Assembly (NCBI RefSeq): GCF_038502225.1
Contig: NC_091369.1
Location: 10,074,105 to 10,138,104 of the forward strand
Direction of reading: 5' to 3'
Source of the DNA: Cherax quadricarinatus
Taxonomy: Eukaryota; Arthropoda; Malacostraca; Decapoda; Parastacidae
DNA length: 64,000 bases
Both the position numbers and the translations under genes were made by a program. Of the stretch, positions 43,823 to 55,031 are shown one piece after another; position 1 is the first letter of the stretch; every line of letters begins with the position of its first letter. The notes under the pieces were generated by a model. It was not told the DNA's origin, did no database searches, and saw nothing but the letters and a program-made list of their open reading frames with translations.

Positions 43823-45709
43823 GATGCAGTGATAGCAGCTACAGTACTATAGTTATTGTTTATTCATCTATTCCTGGCATTTACCTTATTTCAAATGTAC
43901 ATTAATATGTGCAATAGGTAATATTCATTATTAGAATAAGAATATAGAAGAACAATTAATATAATTATTAGTCACAATCTATGAAAACAGTGACCACTTG
44001 CTCAATCAAACTAAATTCAGAAATGGGTCTTCTGGTTAAGAGAGATTTCCAATGGACATTATCAGAATATAAAGTCCATTTTTTTTAGCTAGTTCAATAC
44101 ATATTTGTGATTACTGTATGTTATTTTTATACCAACAATGCAACTGATTCAAAACAACAGAAATGTTTCTCAATAAAAACTCAAAAATCTTTAAAAACTC
44201 CACATTTCCCTAACAAAAATAAAAATCAAGCACACCTTCATAAAACTAACATACACTGTACCAAAAAATCAATGCATCTGGTAAGGAAACAGCTGATAAA
44301 ATAAATTATTCCTCAACTGCAACTGTTTATAAAACATGAATCCATATTTCACCACTAATTTATACTAAAACACATGAGCACAAAAAATATGCACAAAACA
44401 ATCAAAATGAACATTATCAAAACAGTACACAAACAAAATACAAATACCGAGACAAATACATGTCTAACTGAACTGCAGGATGTATGTATCTACACTTACC
44501 TTATCTCTACAAGATGTGATGAATAGTAACCTTTGGCGGCTTTTGTTATCAGAAGATTTTTATACACTATGTACATTTATAAATTTACACACTAAAAATA
44601 CAAGATTAACTAAACAGAAAATACAGAAAAGATGTTTGTCTGTATCTTAATAAAAGTCCGAACAAAATCTATATTTAAAGCTGAATCTATTTTACACTTT
44701 TACTAGATACCAAACCATCTCAACAATTACTTTCGCTTTTGTTATGAGGAAATCAACTACTGGTCTGAAGAGTGTGGGGGGGCATATTTAATGGTTCAGC
44801 ATTAGATCTAATCAATTTGAAATTGACAGATGAAAATGCCATTAAAACATCTACCCTGACTAAGCAGCAAACAGTGATATTCAGTGTCATTCAATGTGAT
44901 TTTCAGCTTTCTGCTCAATTATTGTAACAGTCCACTCATTCTTACCACCTGTAGACCTTATCTTTCTAGATCAAGACATTTTTTTTTTTAAATCACAAAA
45001 GGTAATTTACCCAAGAAAATGTATAAAAATCTTCAACCCCACTTTGAAGGGGACAACAACAAAGAAACATTGTCTCCTGCGGCTACACAAACAATAAGAT
45101 GTACATAAAAAAAATATTTTAATAATAAATATCTGTTATTAAAATAGAATTTGCCTTATCAAATTTGATTTGTTTTTGTTTTTATATATATTTTAGGTGC
45201 CTACACAATCTGTGAAGTGGATTTTTTGGATGCAGCTGGTTTAGCATATTTTTTCACCACATTTTTTTATAGTTGCTTTATTCACCTAGCTTACCAAAAC
45301 CAGTACCCAAACTAGCAAAATGGGTTGGTTTTCCAAGATTATAGATGATTGTGGCCAGTCAAGAGAGCAAGTTTCATATCAAGGTATTGAAGATACATGT
45401 ACACCTCACACATCCTCTCATCTCTCCTTGCTGACAACTAAATGTCTAAGTTCATCCAATTTACAATATAGCTGTCATGGAATTGACAGCATTATCCACT
45501 AATTAATTTACAATATAAAAAAATACGATACCTGACAAATGCCATGCCTACAGTAAGTGCAAACTGGCATATTACATTCTTATAATTAAACAGAGTGTTG
45601 GGGTGTTACTACATGAGATTATCATATTTTAAATATGACTGATTTCAAAATTCCTTTTTTGAAATAGCCTGACCCTCCTCCCCTTTAATGATGAAAAACA
45701 AAAACTAAC
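43823..45709. other. Intron sequence without recognisable feature
   Basis: 1.9 kb of AT-rich intron just downstream of PIP5K exon B; no transposon, exon or RNA motif recognised. Confidence 0.45.
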
Positions 45710-45885
45710 CTGAAATCCAAATACTGATGTGCCGGCGTTGATTGAGAACCAGTATTAGGAAAGAATATAGTTTCTACAACATAAAAGTCTTGAATTAAAA
45801 CATCTAGCTCAGGTTTACTCGCCAAGCTTCCCACTGCTTGTTGGATCCCCAGCTGGATGGAACCCATCAACTGTGACGTCCCAAT
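45710..45885 (-). CDS. PIP5K1: PIP5K exon B (start of kinase core)
   Basis: 176 bp, enters in phase 0 and leaves two bases (AG) of a split Arg codon. The acceptor is ...GCATTACCACAG and the donor GTTAGTTTT. The peptide begins [20 protein letters not shown] and continues [20 protein letters not shown], then [19 protein letters not shown]. This matches the first strands of the PIP kinase fold: IQLGI, the DVLxQDFYVVE segment, the FFP and the THxxNDFRF-like [10 protein letters not shown]. It lies between a 10.5 kb and a 7.2 kb intron. Confidence 0.92.
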
Positions 45886-46489
45886 CTGTGGTAATGCACA
45901 ATAATTGATTAATAAATTATCTCTAGCTGGAGCCTACCAACTGAAGCTTGCACTTGTAGAAATGCTCAATGACTGATTCATAAACCACATAAATCTTACA
46001 TACTCTCTAATAGACTTAATTAGTATATAATTATCAAAAATAGATAAAACTTTTACAAGAGTTGTATTTTTTGGAGTTAAACCGAGTCATTAGTCTTTTT
46101 AAATGCCATTTCATTTGTCTTAACACATCTTGCCTGTACAATGATCTGTACTGTTGTTAATATTCTTCAAAACAATGCTAAACTTCTATTACTGACAGAC
46201 CTAACATAAATACACAAGAGCACATTGTTAGTTAGCTACCCCTACCTCTTGCAAGTAAAAAAAAAAAAATAGAAGTGGATAAATTTATCTGTAATAGGCA
46301 AAATGTTTAAACATACAAATATTAAGGTACAGCATTAAGACATCAAGGTAATGCACCTCCAAGGACTTGCCGTGTCTCAGAGTTCTTGCTATGTCTCTAG
46401 CTCTATAAATGACTGCAGAAAATACTTCCCTACCTACCTTTCCACACCAAACCAAAGCCCAATTCTATTACAGCAGTACTGTGCTATAA

Positions 46490-48548
46490 TAGCTGCATGT
46501 TGTGGAGAGTTCAAAAGTGTGCTCTGTGTTGTAGAGCATTGTAGTGTGCTGTATGTCAGGAAGGGTTGAAAAAAGTGTTGCATGTTGTGGAGGGTTGAAA
46601 AGTGTGCTGCATGTTGCTGAGGGTTGTAAAGTGTACTGCATGTTGTTGAGGGTTGTAAAGTGGGCTGCATTTTGTAGAGTTATAGTGTGCTGTATGTCAT
46701 GGAGGGTTGAAAAGTGTGCTGCATGTTGCTGAGGGTTGAAAAGTGTGCTGCATGTTGCTGATGGTTGAAAAGTGTGCTGCATGTTGCTGAGGGTTGTAAA
46801 GTGTGCTGCATGTTGCTGAGGGTTGAAAAGTGTGCTGCATGTTGCTGATGGTTGAAAAGTGTGCTGCATGTTGCTGATGGTTGAAAAGTGTGCTGCATGT
46901 TGCTGATGGTTGAAAAGTGTGCTGCATGTTGCTGATGGTTGAAAAGTGTGCTGCATGTTGCTGAGGGTTGTAAAGTGTGCTGCATGTTGCTGAGGGTTGT
47001 AAAGTGTACTGCATGTTGCTGAGGGTTGTAAAGTGTACTGCATGTTGCTGAGGGTTGTAAAGTGTGCTGCATGTTGTTGAGGGTTGTAAAGTGGGCTGCA
47101 TTTTGTAGAGTTATAGTGTGCTGTATGTCATGGAGGGTTGAAAAGTGTGCTGCATGTTGTGGAGGATTGTAAAGTGGGTTGCATGTTGTGGAGGGTTGTA
47201 AAGTGTACTGCATGTTGTGGAGGGTTGTAAAGTGTGCTGCATGTTGTGGAGGGTTGTAAAGTGGGCTGCATGTTGTGGAGGGTTGTAAAGTGTGCTGCAT
47301 GTTGTGGAGGGTTGTAAAAGGGTTGCATGTTGTGGAGGGTTGTAAAGTGGGCTGCATGTTGTGGAGGGTTGTAAAGTGTGCTGCATGTTGTGGAGGGTTG
47401 TAAAAGGGTTGCATGTTGTGGAGGGTTGTAAAGTGTGCTGCATGTTGTGGAGGGTTGTAAAAGGGTTGCATGTTGTGGAGGGTTGTAAAGTGGGCTGCAT
47501 GTTGTGGAGGGTTGTAAAGGGGGTTGGATATTGTGGAGGGTTGTAAAGGGGGTTGCATGTTGTGGAGGGTTATAAAGTGGGCTGCATGTTGTGGAGGGTT
47601 GTAAAGTGGGCTGCATGTTGTGGAGGGTTGTAAAGTGGGCTGCATGTTGTGGAGGGTTGTAAAGTGTGCTGCATGTTGTGGAGGGTTGTAAAGTGTGCTG
47701 CATGTTGTGGAGGGTTGTAAAGTGTGCTGCATGTTGAGGGTTGTAAAGTGTGCTGCATGTTGTGGAGGGTTGTAAAGTGTGCTGCATGTTGAGGGTTGTA
47801 AAGTGTGCTGCATGTTGAGGGTTGTAAAGTGTGCTGTATGTCATGGAGGGTTGTAAAGTGTGTTGCATGTTGTGGAGGGCTGTAAAGTGTGCTGCATGTT
47901 GAGGGTTGTAAAGTGTGCTGCATGTTGTGGAGGGCTGTAAAGTGTGCTGCATGTTGTGGAGAGTTGTAAAGTGTGCTGCATGTTGTGGAGGGCTGTAAAG
48001 TGTGCTGCATGTTGTGGAGAGTTGTAAAGTGTGCTGCATGTTGTGGAGGGCTGTAAAGTGTGCTGCATGTTGTGGAGAGTTGTAAAGTGTGCTGCATGTT
48101 GTGGAGTTGTAAAGTGTGCTGCATGTTGTGGAGAGTTGTAAAGTGTGCTGCATGTTGTGGAGAGTTGTAAAGTGTGCTGCATGTTGTGGAGGGCTGTAAA
48201 GTGTGCTGCATGTTGAGGAGAGTTGTAAAGTGTGCTGCATGTTGAGTAGAGTTGTAAAGTGTGCTGCATGTTGTGGAGTTGTAAAGTGTGCTGCATGTTG
48301 AGGAGAGTTGTAAAGTGTGCTGCATGTTGTGGAGTTGTAAAGTGTGCTGCATGTTGAGGGTTGTAAAGTGTGCTGCATGTTGTGGAGTTGTAAAGTGTGC
48401 TGCATGTTGATGAGAGTTGTAAAGTGTGCTGCATGTTGTGGAGTTGTAAAGTGTGCTGCATGTTGAGGGTTGTAAAGTGTGCTGCATGTTGTGGAGAGTT
48501 GTAAAGTGTGCTGCATGTTGTGGAGGGCTGTGAAGTGAGGTGCATGTT
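46490..48548 (-). repeat. 29-bp minisatellite, about 70 units
   Basis: Plus-strand unit gtgtgctgcatgttgtggag + ggttgtaaa. Left third uses gttgctgagggttg and gttgctgatggttgaaaag variants, the middle ggttgcatg variants, the right third gagagttg and shortened units (gttgtggagttgtaaag, gttgagggttgtaaag). Edges are more degenerate. On the minus strand none of the three frames contains a stop in the standard unit, giving long frames of 29-residue periodicity (MQHTLQPSTTCSTLYNPPQH...). Lies in the PIP5K intron between exons A and B. Confidence 0.95.
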
Positions 48549-48552
48549 GTCT

Positions 48553-48640
48553 CTACAATGGATTCAAGAAGTCACTGGCTGGCAAAACAGTTCCAGAATA
48601 AGGATACCTAATGTTGCACAAGTGTCTCATTTATCAACCT
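48553..48640 (+). repeat. Penelope-type hammerhead relic
   Basis: ggattc, tcaagaa, stem gtca-ctggc-tggc, AAAAC, then gaataagg and atacctaatgttgcacaagt. The flanking text matches the relic at 8.95 kb (ggtatct...acacatgtgt inverted). Core boxes are mutated. Confidence 0.4.
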
Positions 48641-49101
48641 GTTGGTTTTCTAAACCATTTATTCATATAATAAATTTTCCTAAAGGTCCTGCCTCATTTT
48701 ATGTTTCATAGGCCATCTCTCTTAAAATACTGTTTTAACCTCATTAATATTGAAATTCATAAGAAACAATACTAGAGATAATTTTTAATTTAGGGGTTCT
48801 GTGCCAAGCTAAAACAAAAGCATTAATGAAAAACACAAGCAAATAATCTTAGTTATTTGTAAGAGGCCCTTCAGCAAAAAATGTTGGAGAATCAAATTTT
48901 GCAAATTTGGAGGCTTGACTACTGTGCATGGACTGAAACTTAACCTGAAATACATGTCTTTAGTGTTGCCCTAGTACTGTACTATCATGGAGAAGATAAA
49001 ATGGACACCCATTTCTATAGTTAATTATTTTTTCCCGATTATATCCTAAGTTTTATTTTTCTATCTTTACCTGGTTTTCCTTTATTCTTTCCCCTACAGT
49101 A

Positions 49102-49423
49102 CAGTGGAACCTTGGCACTCAAAATTAACTGATTCCAGAAGGCTGTTCAAGTGCCCATCTGTTAGAGTACAGCACAAATTTTTCCCAATTTTCTTTTTGG
49201 TTGGTTGTTATCACTAACCCTCTTAGGCCCCATGGTAACTTATTTATACAAATAATATAAAAAAACACCAAAAAATGGGAAGAAACACACAAAGGTTTAC
49301 AGCAAAGTTCTGGCAGTTCGTGTTTGTTTGGTCGAGTGCTGAGTAAACGGTCAACTACTGAGCAATTTGTTTACCGAACAAAGCGTTCGAATACCGAGCT
49401 GTTCAAGTACCGAGGTTCCACTG
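49102..49423 (-). mobile_element. Tigger-type deletion derivative, 322 bp
   Basis: Ends CAGTGGAACCTTGGCACTCA and (inverted) CAGTGGAACCTCGGTACTTG, TA flanks. On the minus strand a transposase start remains (MGPKRVSDNN). Confidence 0.75.
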
Positions 49424-49489
49424 TATATGCTTGCTGAAACAAACATTGGTCATACAATTCATTCACATTTACCAAGAATGTTCTAAATA

Positions 49490-50444
49490 CAGTGGACCCC
49501 TGGTATTCGATGGCATCGGTATTCGATAAATCCGGTATTTGATGCATTATATCGCAAAAAAATTTTCTCGGTATTCGATTGAAAACCCGGTATTCAATAT
49601 GATTCGTATGAGACGTCCAAATGTGGCCTGAACTGCCCCTTGTGTGCCCGTGTTTACAAGCCAGCCAGTGTGCGCGCATCTAAGGATACATTCGGTGCAT
49701 TCCATATTATCCATATTATCACTGTGTTTGGTGCTTGTTTCTGCAAAATAAGTCACCATGGGCCCCAAGAAAGCTTCTAGTGCCAACCCTGTGGTAAAAA
49801 GGGTGAGAATTAGTACGGAAATTAAGAAAGATTTTGAAGGGTTTGGCGCTAACCCTGAGAAGCCTATACCAGTTGTGGAATACATTGTGCCTACTTCAAA
49901 AATTAAGGAAATGTGTGCACAGTGGGTTGAAGTGCAAACCTTTATGGATGAAAATCACCCTAACACAGCTATTACAATGACAATGTTGTGGCCCATTTTA
50001 GACAAATCGTAAAGGAACAGGAGGTACAGAGCTCTATGGACAGATTTATTGTGTGACAGAGGTCCAGTGACTCTCAAGCTGGTCCTAGTGGCATTAAAAG
50101 AAGAAGGGAAGTAACCCTGGAAAAAGACTTGCTACCTCAAGTCCTAATGGAAGGGGATTCCCCTTCTAAACACTAACACCTCTCCCCTCCTTCCATCCCA
50201 TCAATCATCACCAGATCTTCATTAAAGGTAAGTGTCAATTATTTTATTGTTATTGTAATTATTCTATTGCATTAAACTTAATATTTCATGTAGTAAAATT
50301 TTTTTTTTCATACTTTTGGGTGTCTTGCACGGATTAATTTGATTTTTATTATTTCTTATGAGGAAAATTAATTCGGTTTTCGATATTATCGGTATTCGAT
50401 GAGCTCTCAGGAACGGATTAATATCGAATACCGGGGGACCACTG
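49490..50444 (+). mobile_element. Tigger-type deletion derivative, 955 bp
   Basis: Ends CAGTGGACCCCTGGTATTCG and (inverted) CAGTGGTCCCCCGGTATTCG, TA flanks. Frame 49758-50012 starts MGPKKASSANPVVKRVRIST and jumps to SKIKEMCAQWVEVQTFMDEN, with SMDRFIV and SSDSQAGPSGIKRRREVTLE remnants after it. The helix-turn-helix and DDE core are deleted. Confidence 0.8.
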
Positions 50445-50593
50445 TAAAGCCACATCTTCAAAAAAAGATGCACCTAAGAGAACAGTGACATAAATACAGT
50501 ACTATTAAATAAAAATACCATACATAAAATTTGGACTCATCCCTGGTGGGCAAAACGTCTTCTCATTTATTTATTTATTTATTTATTATTTAA

Positions 50594-51669
50594 CCCTTTC
50601 AGGGTCCGTCCCATAGATCTATGGCTTTACGTTCAGGGTCCAAACCGTAGATCTACGCCATGAGCTCAGCTCACTCTGATAAACTGTGAGTGGTACATTT
50701 GGGCCTAGATATGAGAGAATACATCTATGTGGTATGTGTGCACCACATAAAACAGATCCTGCAGCACACTGTGTATAATGAGAGAAAAAAAATGAAATCA
50801 TGATTTTTCGATTAAAACAGCAACTTTGCAGTGTTTGTTCGTATGTTTTTTATAGTTGTATTTGCGATTTCTTGGTCTCATTTGATAGAATGGAAGACAT
50901 ATTACAGAAATAGAGGTGATTTTGATTGGTTGTCGCACTGGAAATGGCTTGAAACTGAGCTCAAAGTAGCAGAAATGTTAAATTTTTGCCGATATTCAAG
51001 AGTAAACAAACGACCTCACACGTCTAATACACATCAGCTGGTGGGTCTAATATACATTCACAAATATGGTGATGATATTTATACAATTATTACAGTATTA
51101 CATAACAGTAAATCTTCTATTTTTTGGTGTGAATAAAAATTCATTATGTGAATAAAAAATCAAAATGGAATTTATTTGTAAAGCCTCAAAACATAACTAA
51201 TGAACAGAGGAAATGTTAGTTTAGTGCCAGGAATGCTTACATTGTTCATTCTGGACCCTATTTTGAAATTGGAATATTTTGAACTTTGTGTTAAATTGGC
51301 CAAATTAACAATTTCCGATCACTTTATTTTGTAGTTGAAACAGTTGACTTGGCGATTTCTTGTGCTCAATCGATAGAATAGAAGTAATACTAGTGAAATA
51401 GCTAAGAATTTGGTTGACTGGAATAATGTAATTGGCCTAAAATGGGAGTCAAAGTCGGCAAAATCGCCGATTCGTAAATATCGCTGACACATCAAAATTC
51501 GCAAGAGCATAATTTCGTCAATTTTCCACCAAATTTCGTAGTTTTTGTTTTATTACCTTCACAAAAAGATTCTCTACGATTTCATAAGAAAAAATAACAA
51601 TTTTTTTTTTTTGAAAATTCTTGGACACTGGTGCATGACTCCAGATTTGGGCCTTGGACCCTGAAAGGG
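50594..51669 (+). mobile_element. piggyBac-like MITE, 1076 bp, copy h
   Basis: Ends CCCTTTCAGGGTCC and GGACCCTGAAAGGG; TTAA at the left (50590-50593). At the right nine extra bases (tccaagtgg) precede ttaa. Palindromes CATAGATCTATG (50612-50623) and CGTAGATCTACG (50646-50657). Nearly identical to the copies at 53.1 and 55.0 kb. Confidence 0.88.
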
Positions 51670-51815
51670 TCCAAGTGGTTAAGTGTAACATGCCAAAGCC
51701 CCCTGTATGCAGAGCATCATGGGCAGGCTTAAAATTAACTTAAGATTAACTAAGCAATGATATATTCAGTGGTAAATATTATTGTAAACGGTTAACAATT
51801 AAGCACAAATGAGTA

Positions 51816-52018
51816 CAGTGGACCCCAGGTTAACAATATTTTTTCATTCCAGAAGTATGTTCAGGTGCCAGTACTGACCAAATTTGTTCCCATAAGGAAT
51901 ATTGTGAAGTAGGTTAGTCCATTTCAGACCCCCAAACATACACGTACAAACGCACTTACATAAATACACTTACATAATTGGTCGCATTGGGAGGTGATCG
52001 TTAAGCGGGGGTCCACTG
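51816..52018 (-). mobile_element. 203-bp Tigger/mariner-type MITE, copy 3
   Basis: Ends CAGTGGACCCCAGGTTAACA and (inverted) CAGTGGACCCCCGCTTAACG, TA flanks. Opposite orientation to the 23.4-kb copy and close to it in sequence. Confidence 0.82.
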
Positions 52019-52169
52019 TATTTCAAAGACAGGTCATATGGTCATTTACTGTGTTGCTGTGCATTCAGCAGAATGGAGTAATCTGTTAGGTAATGTAATT
52101 AAAAATAACAAAGTTTGATTGGGTCACAGGTTAAACATTTATGAGATACAATTATTCAGTATTTATTTA

Positions 52170-52640
52170 GTTGTGGGTGAGTAAGTGATTTTTAAGTAGA
52201 GACTTGAATTTATAAACCAACAGTGTTTCTTTTATATTCACAGGTAATGAATTCCAGATTTTTGGGCCTTTTATGTGCACTGAGTTTTTTCATACTGTGA
52301 GATGGACACTAGGAACATCAAAGAGTGATCTGTGCCTTGTGCTATGGTCATGTGTTCTGTTGAGGTTGGTAAGGAGACGTTTGAGAGGAGGGCTTATATC
52401 CAAGTTAAGTGTTCTATGTATGTAGTAGGTACAATAATAAGTATGGATGTTTGTATGGTGAGTAGGTTTAGAGTTCTGAATATTGGTGGAGTGTGCTGTC
52501 TTTAGTGGGAATTTGTTATCATTCTGACTGCAGCCTATTGTTGGGTAATTAATGGTCTGAGATGGTTTACTGTTGTTGAGCCCCATTCACAAATTCCATA
52601 GGTGAGATAGGGGTAAATAAGTGAGTGATATAGGGTGTGA
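52170..52640 (-). mobile_element. LINE 3' coding remnant, second clade
   Basis: Minus-strand peptide pieces YLTYGICEWGSTTVNHLRPL, FRTLNLLTIQTS, THDHSTRHRSLFDVPSVHL and GPKIWNSLP-like KAQKSGIHYL. These match the C-terminal region after the RT in jockey/CR1-superfamily LINEs (LTYGIxxWG, RxxNTRH, IWNSLP). Frameshifted. Confidence 0.55.
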
Positions 52641-52674
52641 GGGAAAAGTTCAATAGATAGTAGAGATATAGTAA

Positions 52675-52921
52675 CGATAGTTTCATTACCGGCTACTAGT
52701 TAAGGTAGGGTAAGTCAAGCTCCCGCCTTTCTTCCCCCTCCCCGAAAGTGATAGTTTCATTGCCGGCTACTAGTTAAGGTAGGGTGAGTCACGCTCCCGT
52801 TTTTCCCGCCTTTTCTCCCCCACCCCTAAAGTGATAGTTTGATTGCCGGCTGCTTGTTAATGTAGGGTCAGTCTAGCTCCTGCTATCCCTTCCCCTCCCT
52901 CTTCCACACCCCCCCCCCTCG
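52675..52921 (+). repeat. GC-rich tandem repeat, three units of 74-90 bp
   Basis: Units begin gatagtttcattaccggcta and contain ctagttaaggtagggt, followed by a C-rich pyrimidine block that lengthens from unit to unit, ending in a run of ten or more C. Confidence 0.8.
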
Positions 52922-53078
52922 AAAGGTGACGTGTGGGGCTCTGGTCAAACAGTAAATCACTCGACTCACAGCTCCCAACACTTATTCTTGGATGACAGTG
53001 AGGGTCACCTGTCAATCAACGAGAAGAACAGGAGAAGGACTAACGTCCAGAGACTTCCCCATTTTGCATTTAAGTTAA

Positions 53079-54154
53079 CCCTTTCAGGGTCCGTCCCGTA
53101 GATCTACGGCTTTACGTTCAGGGTCCAAACCGTAGATCTACGCCATGAGCTCAACTCACTCTGATAAACTGTGAGTGGTACATTTGGGCCTAGATATGAG
53201 AGAATACATCTATGTGGTATGTGTGCACCACATAAAACAGATCCTGCAGCACACTGTGTATAATGAGAGAAAAAAAATGAAATCATGATTTTTCGATTAA
53301 AACAGCAACTTTGCAGTGTTTTTTCGTATGTTTTTTATAGTTGTATTTGCGATTTCTTGGTCTCATTTGATAGAATGGAAGACATATTACAAAAATAGAG
53401 ATGATTTTGATTGGTTTTAGCATTGGAAATGGCTTGAAACTGAGCTCAAAGTAGCGGAAATGTTAAATTTTTGCCGATATTCAAGAGTAAACAAACGACC
53501 TCACACATCTAATACACGTCAGCTGGTGGGTCTAATATACATTCACAAATATGGTGATGATATTTATACAATTATTACAGTATTGCATAACAGTAAATCT
53601 TCTATTTTTTGGTGTGAATAAAAATTCATTATGTGAATAAAAAATCAAAATGGAATTTATTTGTAAAGCCTCAAAACATAACTAATGAACAGAGGAAATG
53701 TTAGTTTAGTGCCAGGAATGCCTACATTGTTCATTCTGGACCCTATTTTGAAATTGGAATATTTTGAACTTTGTGTTAAATTGGCCAAATTAACAATTTC
53801 CGATCACTTTATTTTGTAGTTGAAACAGTTGACTTGGCGATTTCTTGTGCTCAATCGATAGAATAGAAGTAATACTAGTGAAATAGCTAAGAATTTGGTT
53901 GATTGGAATAATGTAATTGGCCTAAAATGGGAGTCAAAGTCGGCAAAATCGCCAATTCGTAAATATCGCTGACACATCAAAATTCGCGAGAGCATAATTT
54001 CGTCAATTTTCCACCAAATTTCATACTTTTTGTTTTATTACCTTCACAAAAAAGATTCTCTACGATTTCATAAGAAAAAATAACAATTTTTTTTTTTTTA
54101 AATTCTTGGACACTGGTGCATGACTCCAGATTTGGGCCTTGGACCCTGAAAGGG
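53079..54154 (+). mobile_element. piggyBac-like MITE, 1076 bp, copy i
   Basis: Ends CCCTTTCAGGGTCC and GGACCCTGAAAGGG, TTAA on both sides (53075-53078, 54155-54158). Palindromes CGTAGATCTACG at 53097-53108 and 53131-53142. Same length and orientation as copy h. Confidence 0.9.
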
Positions 54155-54158
54155 TTAA

Positions 54159-54817
54159 ATACCTGTGCACCTGTATGAAATTGCAGGACGTAACCCCACA
54201 TCATTGCAGCGGTAAAGAACCTGCTTTCCTGTCATCGGGAGAGATTACTCACTGGTATACTGTGAAGAACTAGCCAGTGGATGGTCACCAACACCTGCGA
54301 CCCCCCCCACCCCATCATCAGCAACGGCTACGATTTCAACAAGTGTCACCAACACCAGACACCCCTGTAGATATTAGCGTTGAGTTCAAATGTTATTTTA
54401 TTCATTTCATTTTTCATTTCTTTCAAATAGGATATACCTTTCATGTTTTATTGTTTTATGTTTGATTTAATAAATAATAAAGTGTTTATCTTTGTGAATT
54501 ATTATTTCTTTTTCTATTCATTAATTTTCATGAGGAGGAGCCAGCCTGAGTAATACTGTCTGAAGTTGTTACAGGGCTGAGTAAGCCTTCACATAGGGCC
54601 AGGAGGGCTGACTGTGGAACATAGTACCGTATCTTTGATAGTATGATTTAAACATTGAACTGTGTCTTTTCTTTAAAATAGGGTAGTAATAAATCTTACT
54701 AAATATTTTACTTAACATTGAGCCTCATTATTTAAATCAAATGAGAAAAAATCATAATATTCTTAAGACGTATGTTTAAAACAGTAATGAGGTTTACAGA
54801 ATAACACAATGGCTATA
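54159..54817. other. Possible LTR-like 3' part
   Basis: After the MITE the unit that began at about 52675 seems to continue (tgtgcacctgtatgaaattg), passes a C run, and holds aataaataataaagtgttta, a polyadenylation-like block. With the GC-rich repeat this could be a solo LTR split by the MITE. No matching duplication was verified. Confidence 0.25.
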
Positions 54818-55020
54818 CAGTGGACCCCCGCATAACGATATTATTTCAATCCAGAAGTCTGTTTGGGTGCCGTTATAGACTGAATTTGTTCCCATAAGAA
54901 ATATTGTGAATTAGATTAGTCCGTTTCAGACCCCTAAAAATACACCTACAAAAGCACTTACAAAAATACACTTACATAATTGGTCGAGTTGGGAGCTGAT
55001 CGTTATGCGGGGATCCACTG
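54818..55020 (-). mobile_element. 203-bp Tigger/mariner-type MITE, copy 4
   Basis: Ends CAGTGGACCCCCGCATAACG and (inverted) CAGTGGATCCCCGCATAACG, TA flanks. Lies 11 bp from the next piggyBac-like MITE. Confidence 0.82.
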
Positions 55021-55031
55021 TACACTGTTAA

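Noticed and set aside
46680..48516. Long minus-strand frames (377, 462, 305 codons) of repeated MQHTLQPSTTC type
   Set aside because: They are a by-product of a 29-bp tandem repeat that lacks stops in every minus frame; no start context, domain or codon bias supports a protein gene.
46490..48548. Minisatellite as a CRISPR-like array
   Set aside because: Units are contiguous without spacers, and the window is eukaryotic.
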